Shown here: piece by piece, positions 26,266 through 35,952 of the stretch
Position numbering within the stretch: position 1 is the first letter of the stretch
Layout of the letters: each line of letters begins with the position of its first letter
Assembly: GCA_016209015.1 (NCBI GenBank)
Contig: JACQWY010000043.1
Coordinates: 1 to 53,509, forward strand
DNA length: 53,509 nucleotides
Direction: 5' to 3'
DNA from: Gammaproteobacteria bacterium
Lineage (GTDB): Bacteria; Pseudomonadota; Gammaproteobacteria; Ga0077536
Notes under the pieces: generated by a model
What the model was told of the DNA's origin: nothing
The model's database searches: none
The model's input: only the letters and a program-made list of their open reading frames with translations
Program-made: the position numbers and the translations under genes

Positions 26266-27675
26266 TCAGTCATCGCGCCGCTTGCGGCGCTTGCGGGCCT
26301 GCGAGGTCGAGCGTTCCGCCGCGAAATGCCGCTTGTCCTCGGGCGCGGTGTCCGTCGCCACGCCCCACGCGAGCCCGGCGTCCTGCTCGTAGCGCTTGCC
26401 GAGCTGCCAGGCGATCTGGGCACGCGCGAGCTCGAGGCCGAGGTAGAACGCGTGTCCGCCGTCGGCTTCCACGCCGAGCAGCGGGAAGAGATCGTAGGGA
26501 TCGCGCGCGCTGTGCAGGCCGTGGCGGTTGTAGACGTGGACGCTCTCGGCGCTCACCTGGATGCGGAAGTTGTCGTCCTTCACTTCGCGCGCGAAATCCG
26601 CGATTTCCGCAACGCTGTACGGGAAGGGATGGCGCTCGTGCAAGGCCATGAGGCCTTCGTGGATGTGGCGCGGGGGCGCGTCTTCGGCTTTCGCGGCACG
26701 CAGGATGCGGGCGCCGAGATCGACTTCGCGCACGACGCGCCGGCAGTGCTGGCTGACCTCGGTCGTCAACACCGCGGCGACGTCGAGCTCCGAGCAGAGG
26801 CCGAGCAGCACGGCGTTGATGCCGGCGGTGTCGGCATGCGTGAGCTCCGTGAGGTTGCCGAGTCCCATCATGATCGCGAGATCCGGATGGCGCGCGCGGA
26901 GCGCGACGTAGCGGCCGATCGATTCCGTGAAGCCATAGTGGATGGGATCGAGGATCGCGTCCGCGTAGAACGGCCGGCCGCGTCCGGCGAACGCGTCGAT
27001 GCTCGCATAGAGGCTCTCGACGTTGCGCGGGTCCGCGCCGATGAGGATCGGCGTCGCCGCGACTTCGTCGGCGATCCACAGCGTCTCGCTCGAGAGGCTG
27101 AAGAGATAGTCCGCGCCCGCGCGCGCGCCGCTGAGCAGCTCCTCGTTCTGCAGCGAATCGACGCTCACGCGATAGCCGGCGGCTTTCAGGGCCTGCACGG
27201 TCTCGGCGAGATGCGGAAACGGCACGTCCGGCAGACAGCCGACGTCGATCACGTCCGCGCCGTCCGCCGCGTAGCGCGCGGCGCGGGCGAGCACGCCGTC
27301 GATGTCGAGGTTCGGCGCGTCGACGATCTCGGCGAAGATCTTCACGTCGCGCTGCGTGAGGTCGCGCGGTTTGCCCGCGGCGCCGAAAAACTGCGGCAGA
27401 TCCTTCAACTCCTCCGGGCCGCGCTCGAACGGCAGCCCGAAGCGCGCGACGAGCGGCGCGAGCTCGCCGCGACAGCGTCCGGGCAGGATCACTTTCGTGG
27501 CCCGGCCGACCTCGCCGAGGCGGCGTGCGATGAGGTCCGTGGTGAGCAGCGCCGCGACCGTGACGCCGAGCACGCGGATCTCGTAGGTGTAGCGTCCGGG
27601 CGCGATGTCCGCGAGCACGCGCGCGAGGCTCTTCTCGGCGAGCTTGCCCGTCACGAACAGCAGATGGTCGGTCAT
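26266..27675 (-). CDS. Dihydropteroate synthase-like protein (DUF6513)
   Basis: A 469-aa protein. The N-terminal ~140 residues (MTDHLLFVTGKLAEKSLARVL) form the DUF6513 domain. The rest resembles a dihydropteroate synthase TIM barrel (DGADVIDVGCLPD, YRVSVDSLQ, PILIGADPRN, IMMGLGNLTELTHADTAGIN). Related proteins occur with tetrahydromethanopterin-linked C1-transfer genes in methylotrophs. The ATG at 27675 is chosen over a longer frame because the extra N-terminus looks non-coding. No other pterin gene is in the window. It may make a methanopterin- or folate-like cofactor, or be a divergent DHPS. Confidence 0.75.
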   Translation of the reverse strand: MTDHLLFVTGKLAEKSLARVLADIAPGRYTYEIRVLGVTVAALLTTDLIARRLGEVGRATKVILPGRCRGELAPLVARFGLPFERGPEELKDLPQFFGAAGKPRDLTQRDVKIFAEIVDAPNLDIDGVLARAARYAADGADVIDVGCLPDVPFPHLAETVQALKAAGYRVSVDSLQNEELLSGARAGADYLFSLSSETLWIADEVAATPILIGADPRNVESLYASIDAFAGRGRPFYADAILDPIHYGFTESIGRYVALRARHPDLAIMMGLGNLTELTHADTAGINAVLLGLCSELDVAAVLTTEVSQHCRRVVREVDLGARILRAAKAEDAPPRHIHEGLMALHERHPFPYSVAEIADFAREVKDDNFRIQVSAESVHVYNRHGLHSARDPYDLFPLLGVEADGGHAFYLGLELARAQIAWQLGKRYEQDAGLAWGVATDTAPEDKRHFAAERSTSQARKRRKRRDD

Positions 27676-27790
27676 CACGGGGCCTGGTTGCGCGGCTGGC
27701 TCCCCGCTGGGGGGCGTGCGGATTGTGCCCGCATGGTACGTTGAATTACGCTCCCCGGCCAGCCGCCACCGAGCCACCGGAAGCCACACC

Positions 27791-28735
27791 ATGCACGCGC
27801 TCTACCCCGACCTCGAGCCCTACGATCGAGGCTTCCTGCAGGTCTCGCCGATCCACACGCTCTACTACGAGCAGAGCGGCAATCCGGCGGGCAAGCCCGT
27901 CGTATTCCTGCACGGCGGACCCGGCGGCGGGACGACGCCGCGCATGCGCCGCTTCTTCGACCCGCGCGCTTATCGCATCGTGCTGTTCGATCAGCGCGGC
28001 TGCGGACGCTCGACGCCGCACGCCTGTCTCGAGGACAACACGACCTGGTCGCTGGTCGCGGACATGGAGCGGCTGCGCGTGCATCTCGGCATCGAGCGCT
28101 GGCAGGTCTTCGGCGGCTCGTGGGGTTCGGCGCTCGCGCTCGCCTATGCCGAGACGCACCCGGAGCGCTGCACGGAGCTCGTGCTCCGCGGGATCTTCAC
28201 GCTCAGGCGATCCGAGCTCGAATGGTTCTACCAGCGCGGCGCGAGCGCGCTCTTTCCCGACGCCTGGGAGCCGTATCGCGATCTGATCCCCGAGAACGAG
28301 CGCCAGGATTTCATCACGGCCTATCACCGGCGGCTGACGAGCGACGACGAGCGCGTGCGGCTCGAGGCCGCGCGGGTGTGGAGCATCTGGGAAGCGAGCA
28401 CGAGCCATCTCGTGCCGGATGCCGATCAGATCGCGACGTTCGGCGCGGATGCGTTCGCGCTCGCCTTCGCGCGCATCGAGGCGCACTACTTCGTGAACGC
28501 GGGCTTCTTCGACACGGATACCGCGCTGCTCGACGGCGTCGGCCGCATCCGACATCTGCCGGCCGTCGTCGTACAGGGCAGGTACGACGTCGTCTGTCCC
28601 ATGGAGACGGCGTGGGAGCTCCACCGGCGCTGGCCGGAAGCCCGGCTCGTGGTCGTCGCGGACGCGGGACACGCCGCTTTCGAGCCCGGCATCAGCCGCG
28701 CGCTCGTCGCCGCGACGGACGGTTTCCGGCCCTGA
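27791..28735 (+). CDS. pip: Prolyl iminopeptidase (S33 family)
   Basis: A 314-aa cytoplasmic peptidase that removes N-terminal proline. The motifs are complete: HGGPGGG (oxyanion), DQRGCGRSTPH, nucleophile GGSWGS (Ser110), the acid in VVQGRYDVVCP and the His in ADAGHAAFEP. The length is typical for the family (about 310–320 aa). The ATG at 27791 follows an upstream divergent gap of 115 bp shared with the DUF6513 gene; both could be driven from it. Confidence 0.93.
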   Translation: MHALYPDLEPYDRGFLQVSPIHTLYYEQSGNPAGKPVVFLHGGPGGGTTPRMRRFFDPRAYRIVLFDQRGCGRSTPHACLEDNTTWSLVADMERLRVHLGIERWQVFGGSWGSALALAYAETHPERCTELVLRGIFTLRRSELEWFYQRGASALFPDAWEPYRDLIPENERQDFITAYHRRLTSDDERVRLEAARVWSIWEASTSHLVPDADQIATFGADAFALAFARIEAHYFVNAGFFDTDTALLDGVGRIRHLPAVVVQGRYDVVCPMETAWELHRRWPEARLVVVADAGHAAFEPGISRALVAATDGFRP

Positions 28736-28943
28736 AATCACCGTCCGGCCAGGGGAACCCTTTGCCGTTCAACGACTTGCCGGAGGCCCTGCGGGAGGGT
28801 CCGGAAAGCATTACTTAGTCCTTTGGGATCAGCGGCTTAGACTTGGTCTCAGGGGCTCGCCTACCTCACCTTGCCTCGGCTCCGACGCTCTACTAGCTTT
28901 AAAACTGTCACACGATATTCCCCTCAAGCGAGAAGGAGGTCCG
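28736..28943. other. Gene-free leader before the YdcH-like gene
   Basis: This 208-nt gap is less GC-biased than its neighbours between about 28808 and 28920 and contains no usable frame. The composition change suggests a promoter or untranslated leader, but no convincing −35/−10 pair is seen (the best is TTGCCT at 28871 with TAGCTT at 28894, which is weak). Confidence 0.35.
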
Positions 28944-29168
28944 ATGTTCGAATTCGATCAGGATGCTGTCGACGTGCTGTTGATGGAAAGCCAGCAATTT
29001 CGCCGTCTCTTCGACAAGCACACCGCTCTGAAATCGAGAGTCGAAGATGCTAACGCTGGACAACTCGCGATCGATCAGTTCGATCTGGAACACCTGAAGA
29101 AGGAGAAACTCCTGCTCAAGGACCGAATGGCGGCGATGATCAAGGAATTCCGCCAGGTACACGTCTGA
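28944..29168 (+). CDS. YdcH-like small coiled-coil protein (DUF465)
   Basis: A 74-aa protein predicted to be two helices (FRRLFDKHTALKSRVEDAN, LEHLKKEKLLLKDRMAAMI), the DUF465/YdcH pattern. A near-perfect ribosome site AAGGAGGT (28933–28940) sits 3 nt before the ATG, so strong translation is expected. The family is widespread in proteobacteria, and its function is not established. It is monocistronic, followed by a terminator-like hairpin. Confidence 0.9.
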   Translation: MFEFDQDAVDVLLMESQQFRRLFDKHTALKSRVEDANAGQLAIDQFDLEHLKKEKLLLKDRMAAMIKEFRQVHV

Positions 29169-29209
29169 GGCCAGCCCGGCCCACGCCACAACAACAGTCT
29201 GCAACACCC

Positions 29210-29250
29210 GCGCCGGTCAGACAGGGAAATCGACCGGCGCATTTTCGATT
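29210..29250 (+). terminator. Intrinsic terminator after the YdcH-like gene
   Basis: A 9-bp perfect stem (GCGCCGGTC, 29210–29218, with GACCGGCGC, 29232–29240) with a 13-nt loop is followed by ATTTTCGATT. The stem and short T-run fit Rho-independent termination. Confidence 0.65.
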
Positions 29251-29374
29251 AGCTCCCGACGTTCGAATAATCGCTCCCTGCGCCGGCCCGCGGCGCGCGC
29301 GGCGCCGCGTTTGCATCGTGCTGCCAAACGATAAAAAATGCGGTCTCCTCAGCCCGAGCCGATTGCCCAGCACC

Positions 29375-30160
29375 ATGCAGCACGAATACCTGAACGTCAC
29401 CGCGCAGAACGCGATCCTGCGAGTCCTCATCAACCGTCCCGAGAAGCGCAATGCGCTGAGCCAGGCCGTGCTCGACGAGATCGGCGCGACGTTCCGCCAT
29501 CACGCCGCGGACGACACGCTCGTCGCCGCCGTCATCACCGGCGCCGGCGAGCGCTGCTTCGCAGCCGGCGGTGACTTGCGCGAGTTCGATGCCCTGCGCG
29601 AGAAGACGCAGGTCGAACGCATGGCGGGGCGCTCCGCGGACGCGCTGGACGCGATCCGCGACTTCCCCGTGCCCGTCGTCGCGGCGTTGAACGGCGATGC
29701 GCTCGGCGGCGGCGCGGAGCTCGCGGTCGCCTGCGACCTGCGCGTGTTCGCGACGCATGCGCGCATCGCCTTCGTCCAGGGCACGCTCTGCATCTCGCCG
29801 GCGTGGGGTGGCGGCGCGGATCTCGTCCGCATCGTCGGCGGTTCGCGCGCCTTGAAGCTCCTCGCGCGCGGCGATCTCCTGACCGCGGCGCAGGCCGAGG
29901 CGATAGGCCTCGCGGACTGGGTCGCGGCACCCGGCGAGACGCTCGAAGCCTGCCTCGCCGGTTTCATGGGCCCGATCGCCGAGCGCAAACCCCAGGTGAT
30001 GCGCGCCTTCAAGAGCCTCGTCGCCGCGACGCGCAAAGGCGGCGACCGGGCACGCATCCGCAATCTCGAACAAGAGCTCCTCGCCACCACCTGGCTGCAC
30101 CCGGATCACTGGGCCGCGGCCGAGAAAGTCCTGGCGCGGATTGCCGGAGGTGCGAAATGA
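29375..30160 (+). CDS. Enoyl-CoA hydratase/isomerase family protein (mutase operon)
   Basis: A 261-aa crotonase-fold protein. INRPEKRNALS, GERCFAAGGDLREF and LNGDALGGGAELAVACDLR form the CoA and oxyanion-hole motifs. At the usual catalytic Glu the sequence reads FVQGTLCISPAWGGG, so a decarboxylase-like activity (as in methylmalonyl-CoA decarboxylases of this fold) is as likely as hydration. The start ATG at 29375 is chosen by homology; its stop overlaps the mutase start by 4 nt (ATGA). Its position at the head of a B12-mutase operon suggests it acts on the same acyl-CoA pool. Confidence 0.86.
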   Translation: MQHEYLNVTAQNAILRVLINRPEKRNALSQAVLDEIGATFRHHAADDTLVAAVITGAGERCFAAGGDLREFDALREKTQVERMAGRSADALDAIRDFPVPVVAALNGDALGGGAELAVACDLRVFATHARIAFVQGTLCISPAWGGGADLVRIVGGSRALKLLARGDLLTAAQAEAIGLADWVAAPGETLEACLAGFMGPIAERKPQVMRAFKSLVAATRKGGDRARIRNLEQELLATTWLHPDHWAAAEKVLARIAGGAK

Positions 30161-31776
30161 ACAAGCCCCAGAACATCGAGCTGAACGATCCCGGCCAGCC
30201 GTCCGACGTGACGCCCTCGGGTATCGTCGTGCCGGAGGTCGCGACGCCGGACATGATGGATCCGGCGAAGATCGGCGAGCCGGGCAAGTATCCGTTCACG
30301 CGCGGCATCTTCGAGAACGGCTATCGCGGCCGGCTCTGGACGTTCCGCCAGTACTCGGGCTTCGGCTCCGCGGAGGAGACGAACCAGCGCTACAAGTTCC
30401 TCATCGGCCAGGGCCAGACCGGGCTCTCCGTCGCGCTCGATCTGCCGACGCAGTGCGGTTACGACCCCATCGATCCCATGGCGGTTGCCGAGGTCGGCAA
30501 GGTCGGCGTCTCGCTGTCGCACCTCGCCGACGCCGAGACGCTCTTCGACGGTCTCGATCTCGCGAAGCTCTCCACCTCGTTCACGATCAACGGCACCGCG
30601 GCGATGGTCTACGCGCTCTATCTCGCGGTGGCCGACAAGCGCGGCATCCCGCGCGCGAAGCTCACGGGCACGATCCAGAACGACATTCTGAAAGAATACG
30701 TCGCGCGCGGCACCTGGATTTTCCCGGTGCGGCCGTCGATGCGTCTGATCGCGGATTCGATTCTGTACTCGAACGAGCAGACCCCGCGCTTCAATCCCAT
30801 CAGCATCGCCGGCGCGCACGTGCGCGACGCCGGAGCGACGGCGGTGGAGGAAATCGCCTTCACGCTCGTCAATGCCTTCGCGTATGTCGACGATCTGGTC
30901 AGGCGCGGCGGCGATCCGAACAGCTTCGCGAAGCGCTTGAGCTTCTTCTTCTACGTGCACATGGATTTCTTCGAGGAGATCTGCCGCTTCCGTGCCGCGC
31001 GCAGGATTTGGGCGCGGACGCTGAAGGAGCGCTACGGCGTGACGGACGAGAAGGCGCAGATGTTCCGCTTCGGCGTCGTCTGCGGCGGTGCTTCGCTCAC
31101 CGCGCAGCAGCCCTACAACAACATCGTGCGCGTCGGCATCGTGAACATGGCGGCCGTGCTCGGCGGCGCGCAGTCGATCTTCACCGCGGCCTACGACGAG
31201 GCGTTCCAGATCCCGACCGAGACGAGCGCGGAGATCGCGCTCCGGACCCAGCAGATCGTCGCCTACGAGAGCGGTGTCGCCCGCACGGTCGACCCGCTCG
31301 GCGGCAGCTACTTCGTCGAATGGATGACGGACAAGATCGAAGAGGAGATCGAGAAGGTCATCAAGGAGATCGACGACTACGGCGGCGCGATCCACGCCAT
31401 CGAGGACGGCTATCTGCAGATGCGCATCGCCCGCCGCGCGTACGAGAAGAAGCTCGACATCGATCGCGGCGCGCGCGTCGTCGTCGGCGAGAACTACTTC
31501 CGGCACGCCGAGGATCGCACGGACATCGGCGAGGTCTTCAAGGTCGATCCCGGCATCGCCGGCAAGGTGCGCGAGCGCTACCAGCAGCTCATGGACACGC
31601 GCGACGATTCGAAAGCGCAGGCGAGCCTCGCGAAACTGCGCGAGGCGGCGCTCGACGAGAACGAGAACATCATGCCCTGGCTCGTCGACTGCTGCCACGC
31701 CTATGCCACGGTGGGCGAGATGGTGACGACGCTGAAGCGCGAGTGGGGCGAATTCCAGGAGCCCGTGAGGCTCTAG
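30157..31776 (+). CDS. B12-dependent acyl-CoA mutase, large (catalytic) subunit
   Basis: A 539-aa TIM-barrel subunit of the methylmalonyl/isobutyryl-CoA mutase family, without its own B12 domain. RQYSGFGSAEETN, VALDLPTQCGYD, GTIQNDILKEYVARGT and LGGSYFVEW are the family motifs. Tyr66 and Arg184 correspond to the Tyr89 and Arg207 that mark methylmalonyl-CoA mutases, whereas isobutyryl-CoA-type enzymes usually have Phe/Gln. The Tyr before the active-site His (Tyr-His in typical mutases) is Ala220-His221 here, so the pocket may be larger. It acts with the next two genes. The exact substrate is therefore open: methylmalonyl-CoA or a bulkier analogue. Confidence 0.9.
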   Translation: MNKPQNIELNDPGQPSDVTPSGIVVPEVATPDMMDPAKIGEPGKYPFTRGIFENGYRGRLWTFRQYSGFGSAEETNQRYKFLIGQGQTGLSVALDLPTQCGYDPIDPMAVAEVGKVGVSLSHLADAETLFDGLDLAKLSTSFTINGTAAMVYALYLAVADKRGIPRAKLTGTIQNDILKEYVARGTWIFPVRPSMRLIADSILYSNEQTPRFNPISIAGAHVRDAGATAVEEIAFTLVNAFAYVDDLVRRGGDPNSFAKRLSFFFYVHMDFFEEICRFRAARRIWARTLKERYGVTDEKAQMFRFGVVCGGASLTAQQPYNNIVRVGIVNMAAVLGGAQSIFTAAYDEAFQIPTETSAEIALRTQQIVAYESGVARTVDPLGGSYFVEWMTDKIEEEIEKVIKEIDDYGGAIHAIEDGYLQMRIARRAYEKKLDIDRGARVVVGENYFRHAEDRTDIGEVFKVDPGIAGKVRERYQQLMDTRDDSKAQASLAKLREAALDENENIMPWLVDCCHAYATVGEMVTTLKREWGEFQEPVRL

Positions 31777-31788
31777 AAAGGGTGGAAC

Positions 31789-32193
31789 ATGAGTCTGACC
31801 GGAAAACGAATTCTCGTCGCGAAGCCCGGCCTCGACGGGCATGACGTCGGCGCGAAAGTGATCGCGCTGGCGCTCCGCGACGCGGGCGCGGAAGTCATCT
31901 ACACCGGCTTGCGCAAGACGCCCGACTACATCGCGCGGGTCGCGATCGAGGAGGACGTCGACGCCGTCGGCCTCTCGATCCTCTCCGGCAGCCATCTCGA
32001 GCTCGTGCGCGAGACGCAGCGATTCTTACGCGAGTTCAAGGGCGAGAACATCAAGATCTTCGTCGGCGGGACGATTCCGAAAGAGGACAACGAGGCGCTG
32101 CGCGAAGCGGGCGCGAGCGGCATCTTCAACGCGAGTCAGCGCATCGACGAGGTGCTCGCCGAGATCGACACGCTGCTCTCGGCGCCCGCCTGA
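31789..32193 (+). CDS. B12-dependent mutase, small cobalamin-binding subunit
   Basis: A 134-aa Rossmann-like B12-binding subunit. The signature DGHDVG (DxHxxG) supplies the His that coordinates cobalt, followed by SILSGSHL (SxL) and VGGTIP (GG). It forms the holoenzyme with the large subunit 12 nt upstream. The separate-subunit arrangement is usual in archaeal methylmalonyl-CoA mutases and in isobutyryl-CoA-type mutases. GAAAGGGTGG lies before the ATG at 31789. Confidence 0.95.
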   Translation: MSLTGKRILVAKPGLDGHDVGAKVIALALRDAGAEVIYTGLRKTPDYIARVAIEEDVDAVGLSILSGSHLELVRETQRFLREFKGENIKIFVGGTIPKEDNEALREAGASGIFNASQRIDEVLAEIDTLLSAPA

Positions 32194-32197
32194 GCGC

Positions 32198-33091
32198 ATG
32201 ATGCTCGACCCCGCCGCTCGCCGCGAGCTCGCGCGGCTCATCACGCGGCTCGCGAACGCCGGCACGCAGGAAGTGCTCGCCGAGCCGCCGCCGGCCATCA
32301 CGAAACCCGCACGCCGCATCGGCTTCACCGGCCCGCCCGGTGCGGGCAAGTCCACACTCGTCGGCCGCTACGTGGAACGCCGCGCCTCGGCGGGCTGCAC
32401 CGTCGCCGTGCTCGGCATCGATCCCGCGAGTCCCTACAGCGGCGGCGCGATCCTCGGCGACCGCGTACGCATGGACGATGCCGCCGGCAATCCGCGGGTC
32501 TTCATGCGTTCGGTATCGAGCCGCGATGCGTTCGACGGACTCTGCAACAACGTCGCCGACATCCTGCTCGCGCTCGACGCCCGCGGCTTCGACGAAATCG
32601 TCATGGAGACGGTCGGCGTCGGCCAGGCCGAGCATGCGGTGAAGGCGCTCGTCGACACCGTCGTGCTGCTCATGCAGCCCGAGACGGGCGACGGCATCCA
32701 GGCGCTCAAGGCCGGCATCCTCGAAGTCGCGGACGTCATCGTGATTTCCAAATCCGACATGCCGGGCGCGGCCCGCATGCGCGAGAACGTCGCCGGCACG
32801 GTGCGCTTCGGCGCGCGCCGCTCGGCGGGGTGGGACGTGCCGGTCATCGGCGTCTCGAGCGAGGCGGGTACGGGCTTCGAAGAGCTCGAAGCCGCGCTCG
32901 CGAAGCACGCGGCCTGGGCCGGCGCGCACCGCGATGCGGGCGAGACGCAGGCGATGCGCACGCGTTATCGCTTGCAAGATCTGTTGATACGTCGGCTCGA
33001 GACCGTGCTCGACGAATTGGCTGCAGCCGAGGTCAATGCGGCCTCGCCGGCGGCGTTGTACGACCGCGTGGTGAGCTTGCTGGGGCGGTGA
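32198..33091 (+). CDS. meaB: MeaB/ArgK-type GTPase chaperone of the mutase
   Basis: A 297-aa G-protein. Walker A is GPPGAGKST, and the family motifs SGGAILGDRVRM, METVGVGQAE and SKSD follow. MeaB-type GTPases load adenosylcobalamin and protect or repair the mutase. It starts 4 nt after the B12-subunit stop, so the three genes and the upstream hydratase form one operon. It is slightly short for the family (about 320 aa), mainly at the N-terminus. Confidence 0.93.
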   Translation: MMLDPAARRELARLITRLANAGTQEVLAEPPPAITKPARRIGFTGPPGAGKSTLVGRYVERRASAGCTVAVLGIDPASPYSGGAILGDRVRMDDAAGNPRVFMRSVSSRDAFDGLCNNVADILLALDARGFDEIVMETVGVGQAEHAVKALVDTVVLLMQPETGDGIQALKAGILEVADVIVISKSDMPGAARMRENVAGTVRFGARRSAGWDVPVIGVSSEAGTGFEELEAALAKHAAWAGAHRDAGETQAMRTRYRLQDLLIRRLETVLDELAAAEVNAASPAALYDRVVSLLGR

Positions 33092-33100
33092 GGCGACGGG

Positions 33101-33177
33101 CGTCCGATTACGCTGGGCGGAATCGGACGCTGGGCGTCGTGATGCGAACGTCCGATTACGCCTTCGGCTAATCGGAC
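33101..33177. repeat. Palindromic repeat, family B (copy 2)
   Basis: Two inverted units: CGTCCGATTA (33101–33110) pairs imperfectly with AATCGGACG (33121–33129). GTCCGATTA (33150–33158) pairs perfectly with TAATCGGAC (33169–33177), followed by CTACGAA. It begins 9 nt after the MeaB-type gene ends and may affect the 3' end of that transcript. Confidence 0.85.
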
Positions 33178-33275
33178 CTACGAAGAGCGCCATGTGCCGA
33201 CGCAGGAGGCGCTACGAGCGCGGTGTTCCGGATCCCTTCGTTCGATGTTCGGGAAGCCGGGGTCGGACCCCGCGT

Positions 33276-33303
33276 GGGTAACTCGCCCGGGGGCGAGTTA
33301 CCC
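33276..33303. terminator. Bidirectional hairpin between convergent operons
   Basis: A stem of 13 bp, GGGTAACTCGCCC (33276–33288) with GGGCGAGTTACCC (33291–33303) and a 2-nt centre, lies between the mutase operon (+) and the MetE-like gene (−). Flanking GGGGTCGGACCCC (33259–33271) and TGACCCC echo family-A repeats. It could end transcripts from both sides, although no T-run is present. Confidence 0.5.
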
Positions 33304-33326
33304 ATCCGCATCTGACCCCTGCCCCC

Positions 33327-34493
33327 TCAATCCTCCCTGAACGCGTACTTCGGATCCGCCGCCCGCACGTAGACGGGTTCGAGCTTCAGCTCCTTGCGTA
33401 CGATGTTCGTGCCCTGCACGAGCGCGATGCATTTGTAATGCGCGATGCGCCGCGAGAGGCCCTCGCGGCCGAAGCCGCAGTCGGCGGTGACGACGAGCTT
33501 CTCCGGTGGGATGTGCTCGAGCGCCTTGCGGATGATCGAAGCGACGAGCTTGGGCGATTCGACGGTCGTGCGGGTGTGATCGACGACGCCGATCGCGAAT
33601 TTCTTCTTCGTCTTCACGTGCTTCAGGAGCGCGAGATCGCGGCCTTCGTTGCTTGCGCATTCGAGGCCGACGACGTCGGCGTCGAGCGCGAGCAGATAGG
33701 GCAGGGCGCGCTCGTAGCTCGGGCGCTCCCAGTAGAAGCTCTGCTGATTCGGATTGCCCCAGCAGGTGTGCGCCCAGATCTCCGTCTTCACCCCCTCGAC
33801 CTCGCGGTTGAAGGCCTTCGTGTAGAACTCGAGATCGCGTTCCGTCGCGGGCGGCGTCGCGCAGCACGCGAAGTGATGCGGCGGTTCTTCCATCTGGATG
33901 ATCGGGCAGCCGGCGGCGGCGAGCTCTTTCAATTCCTCGTTCTGCGCGCAGACGAGATCCCAGATCATCTCCTGATCGTTCTTGTAGTGCTCGTTCCAGA
34001 GCATCATCGGCAGGCAGGTCGCGCTGATCGTGCCGAACTTCACCGGCTTCGCGGACATCTTCTGCGCGGTCTTCCAGATCGCGGTGAAGTGCAGCGCCCC
34101 GCGCGTGATCTTGCCGGTCACGGCCGGCGGGTGATACGCCTCCTGGACTTCGTAGAGGATGTGTCCCGGCTTGTAATCGCCGTATTCGAGGAAGTGCGAC
34201 TTGTCCTTGAAGCCGCCGATGCCGTTCAGGCGTTCGATCGTGTAGAAGAACCAGGACCGGCCTCCGACTTCGAGGTCGAAGCGCGTGTCGCCGTCGGTGA
34301 GGATGTCGAGCCCCGCGCGTTCCTGCTCGCTCAGATAGCAGGCGACGGAGTCGAGATATTGTTCGCGATACGCCGAATCGCCCATGGCGACCTTGAATGG
34401 CCGGCCGTGGAGATTCTGATTGAACCAGGTCGGTTTAGGAAAAGACCCGACCATCGCGGTCGGAAGCACCTTGCCTTTCGTTCCCTTCAACAT
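33327..34493 (-). CDS. Cobalamin-independent methionine synthase-like protein (short, catalytic-domain only)
   Basis: A 388-aa protein homologous to the C-terminal catalytic half of MetE (full MetE is about 750 aa). The zinc ligands are all present: His and Cys in AHTCWGNP, Glu in VGLECASNEG and Cys in TADCGFGREG; QMEEPPHH provides the acidic substrate-binding pair. It should transfer a methyl group to a thiol, probably homocysteine. Lacking the N-terminal half, it may use a non-folate methyl donor, as reported for short core-MetE (Mes) families. It is divergent from cysB, 151 bp apart. The start ATG at 34493 follows GAGAGGTGG. Confidence 0.85.
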   Translation of the reverse strand: MLKGTKGKVLPTAMVGSFPKPTWFNQNLHGRPFKVAMGDSAYREQYLDSVACYLSEQERAGLDILTDGDTRFDLEVGGRSWFFYTIERLNGIGGFKDKSHFLEYGDYKPGHILYEVQEAYHPPAVTGKITRGALHFTAIWKTAQKMSAKPVKFGTISATCLPMMLWNEHYKNDQEMIWDLVCAQNEELKELAAAGCPIIQMEEPPHHFACCATPPATERDLEFYTKAFNREVEGVKTEIWAHTCWGNPNQQSFYWERPSYERALPYLLALDADVVGLECASNEGRDLALLKHVKTKKKFAIGVVDHTRTTVESPKLVASIIRKALEHIPPEKLVVTADCGFGREGLSRRIAHYKCIALVQGTNIVRKELKLEPVYVRAADPKYAFRED

Positions 34494-34608
34494 GCGCCAC
34501 CTCTCTTTATCGTGTGATCGTCGACCTCGTGGAAATGCTTGGACCCCGCCGCATCATACCTGCGGGCGGCCTCGCAGGGCCGCTTCACCCCGCCCGGAGC
34601 CCGGGAGC

Positions 34609-34614
34609 TATAAT
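34609..34614 (+). promoter_or_regulatory. −10 element of the cysB promoter
   Basis: A perfect TATAAT stands out in very GC-rich sequence 30 nt before the cysB ATG. The −35 is poor (TTCACC at 34584–34589, spacer 19), which is compatible with an activator-dependent or autoregulated LysR promoter. Confidence 0.6.
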
Positions 34615-34623
34615 CGCCCTTAG

Positions 34624-35619
<996 letters not shown>

Positions 35620-35623
35620 CGCC

Positions 35624-35643
35624 GCCCCGCGTCGGGGCTTTGC
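35624..35643 (+). terminator. Intrinsic terminator of cysB
   Basis: A hairpin GCCCCG (35624–35629), loop CGT, CGGGGC (35633–35638), is followed by TTTGC, five nt after the cysB stop. Confidence 0.7.
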
Positions 35644-35952
35644 AAACTTGCGTGCCGGGGCAGGTAATTGTTCGCGGACGGTTCCATTACCGCTTGCCCT
35701 GGTCGCCGCGTCGTCTAGGCTGTGCTACAACGCAACAAAACCCCAGAGCGAATCAGAAATAAGATGACGCACGCCCGCTCCGACCACCGGCGCCTCGCGC
35801 CGCCCTGCCGGGTTTCCGGCGACACCCTGGCCGGGATCCGCCACCCCGCCAATCGCCGTCCCGCATCCTCCGGAGCAGGCGTCGCCAGGACGTAGCTGCG
35901 CCACGGGCCGCCGCCCACGCGGCCATTCCGCTGCTACGCCGGCTGACGCGCC
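35644..35952 (+). other. Leader region before the GGDEF–EAL gene
   Basis: This 309-nt gene-free stretch has a short AT-richer patch (about 35725–35765, CAACGCAACAAAACCCC then GAATCAGAAATAAG) that may hold a promoter. A possible 42-codon frame starts at ATG 35764, but its composition does not match real genes here and it has no ribosome site. No riboswitch is recognised. Confidence 0.35.

Noticed and set aside
35764-35892. 42-codon frame in the leader of the GGDEF–EAL gene
   Set aside because: Arg/Pro-rich composition, no ribosome site, and codon bias unlike real genes in the window.
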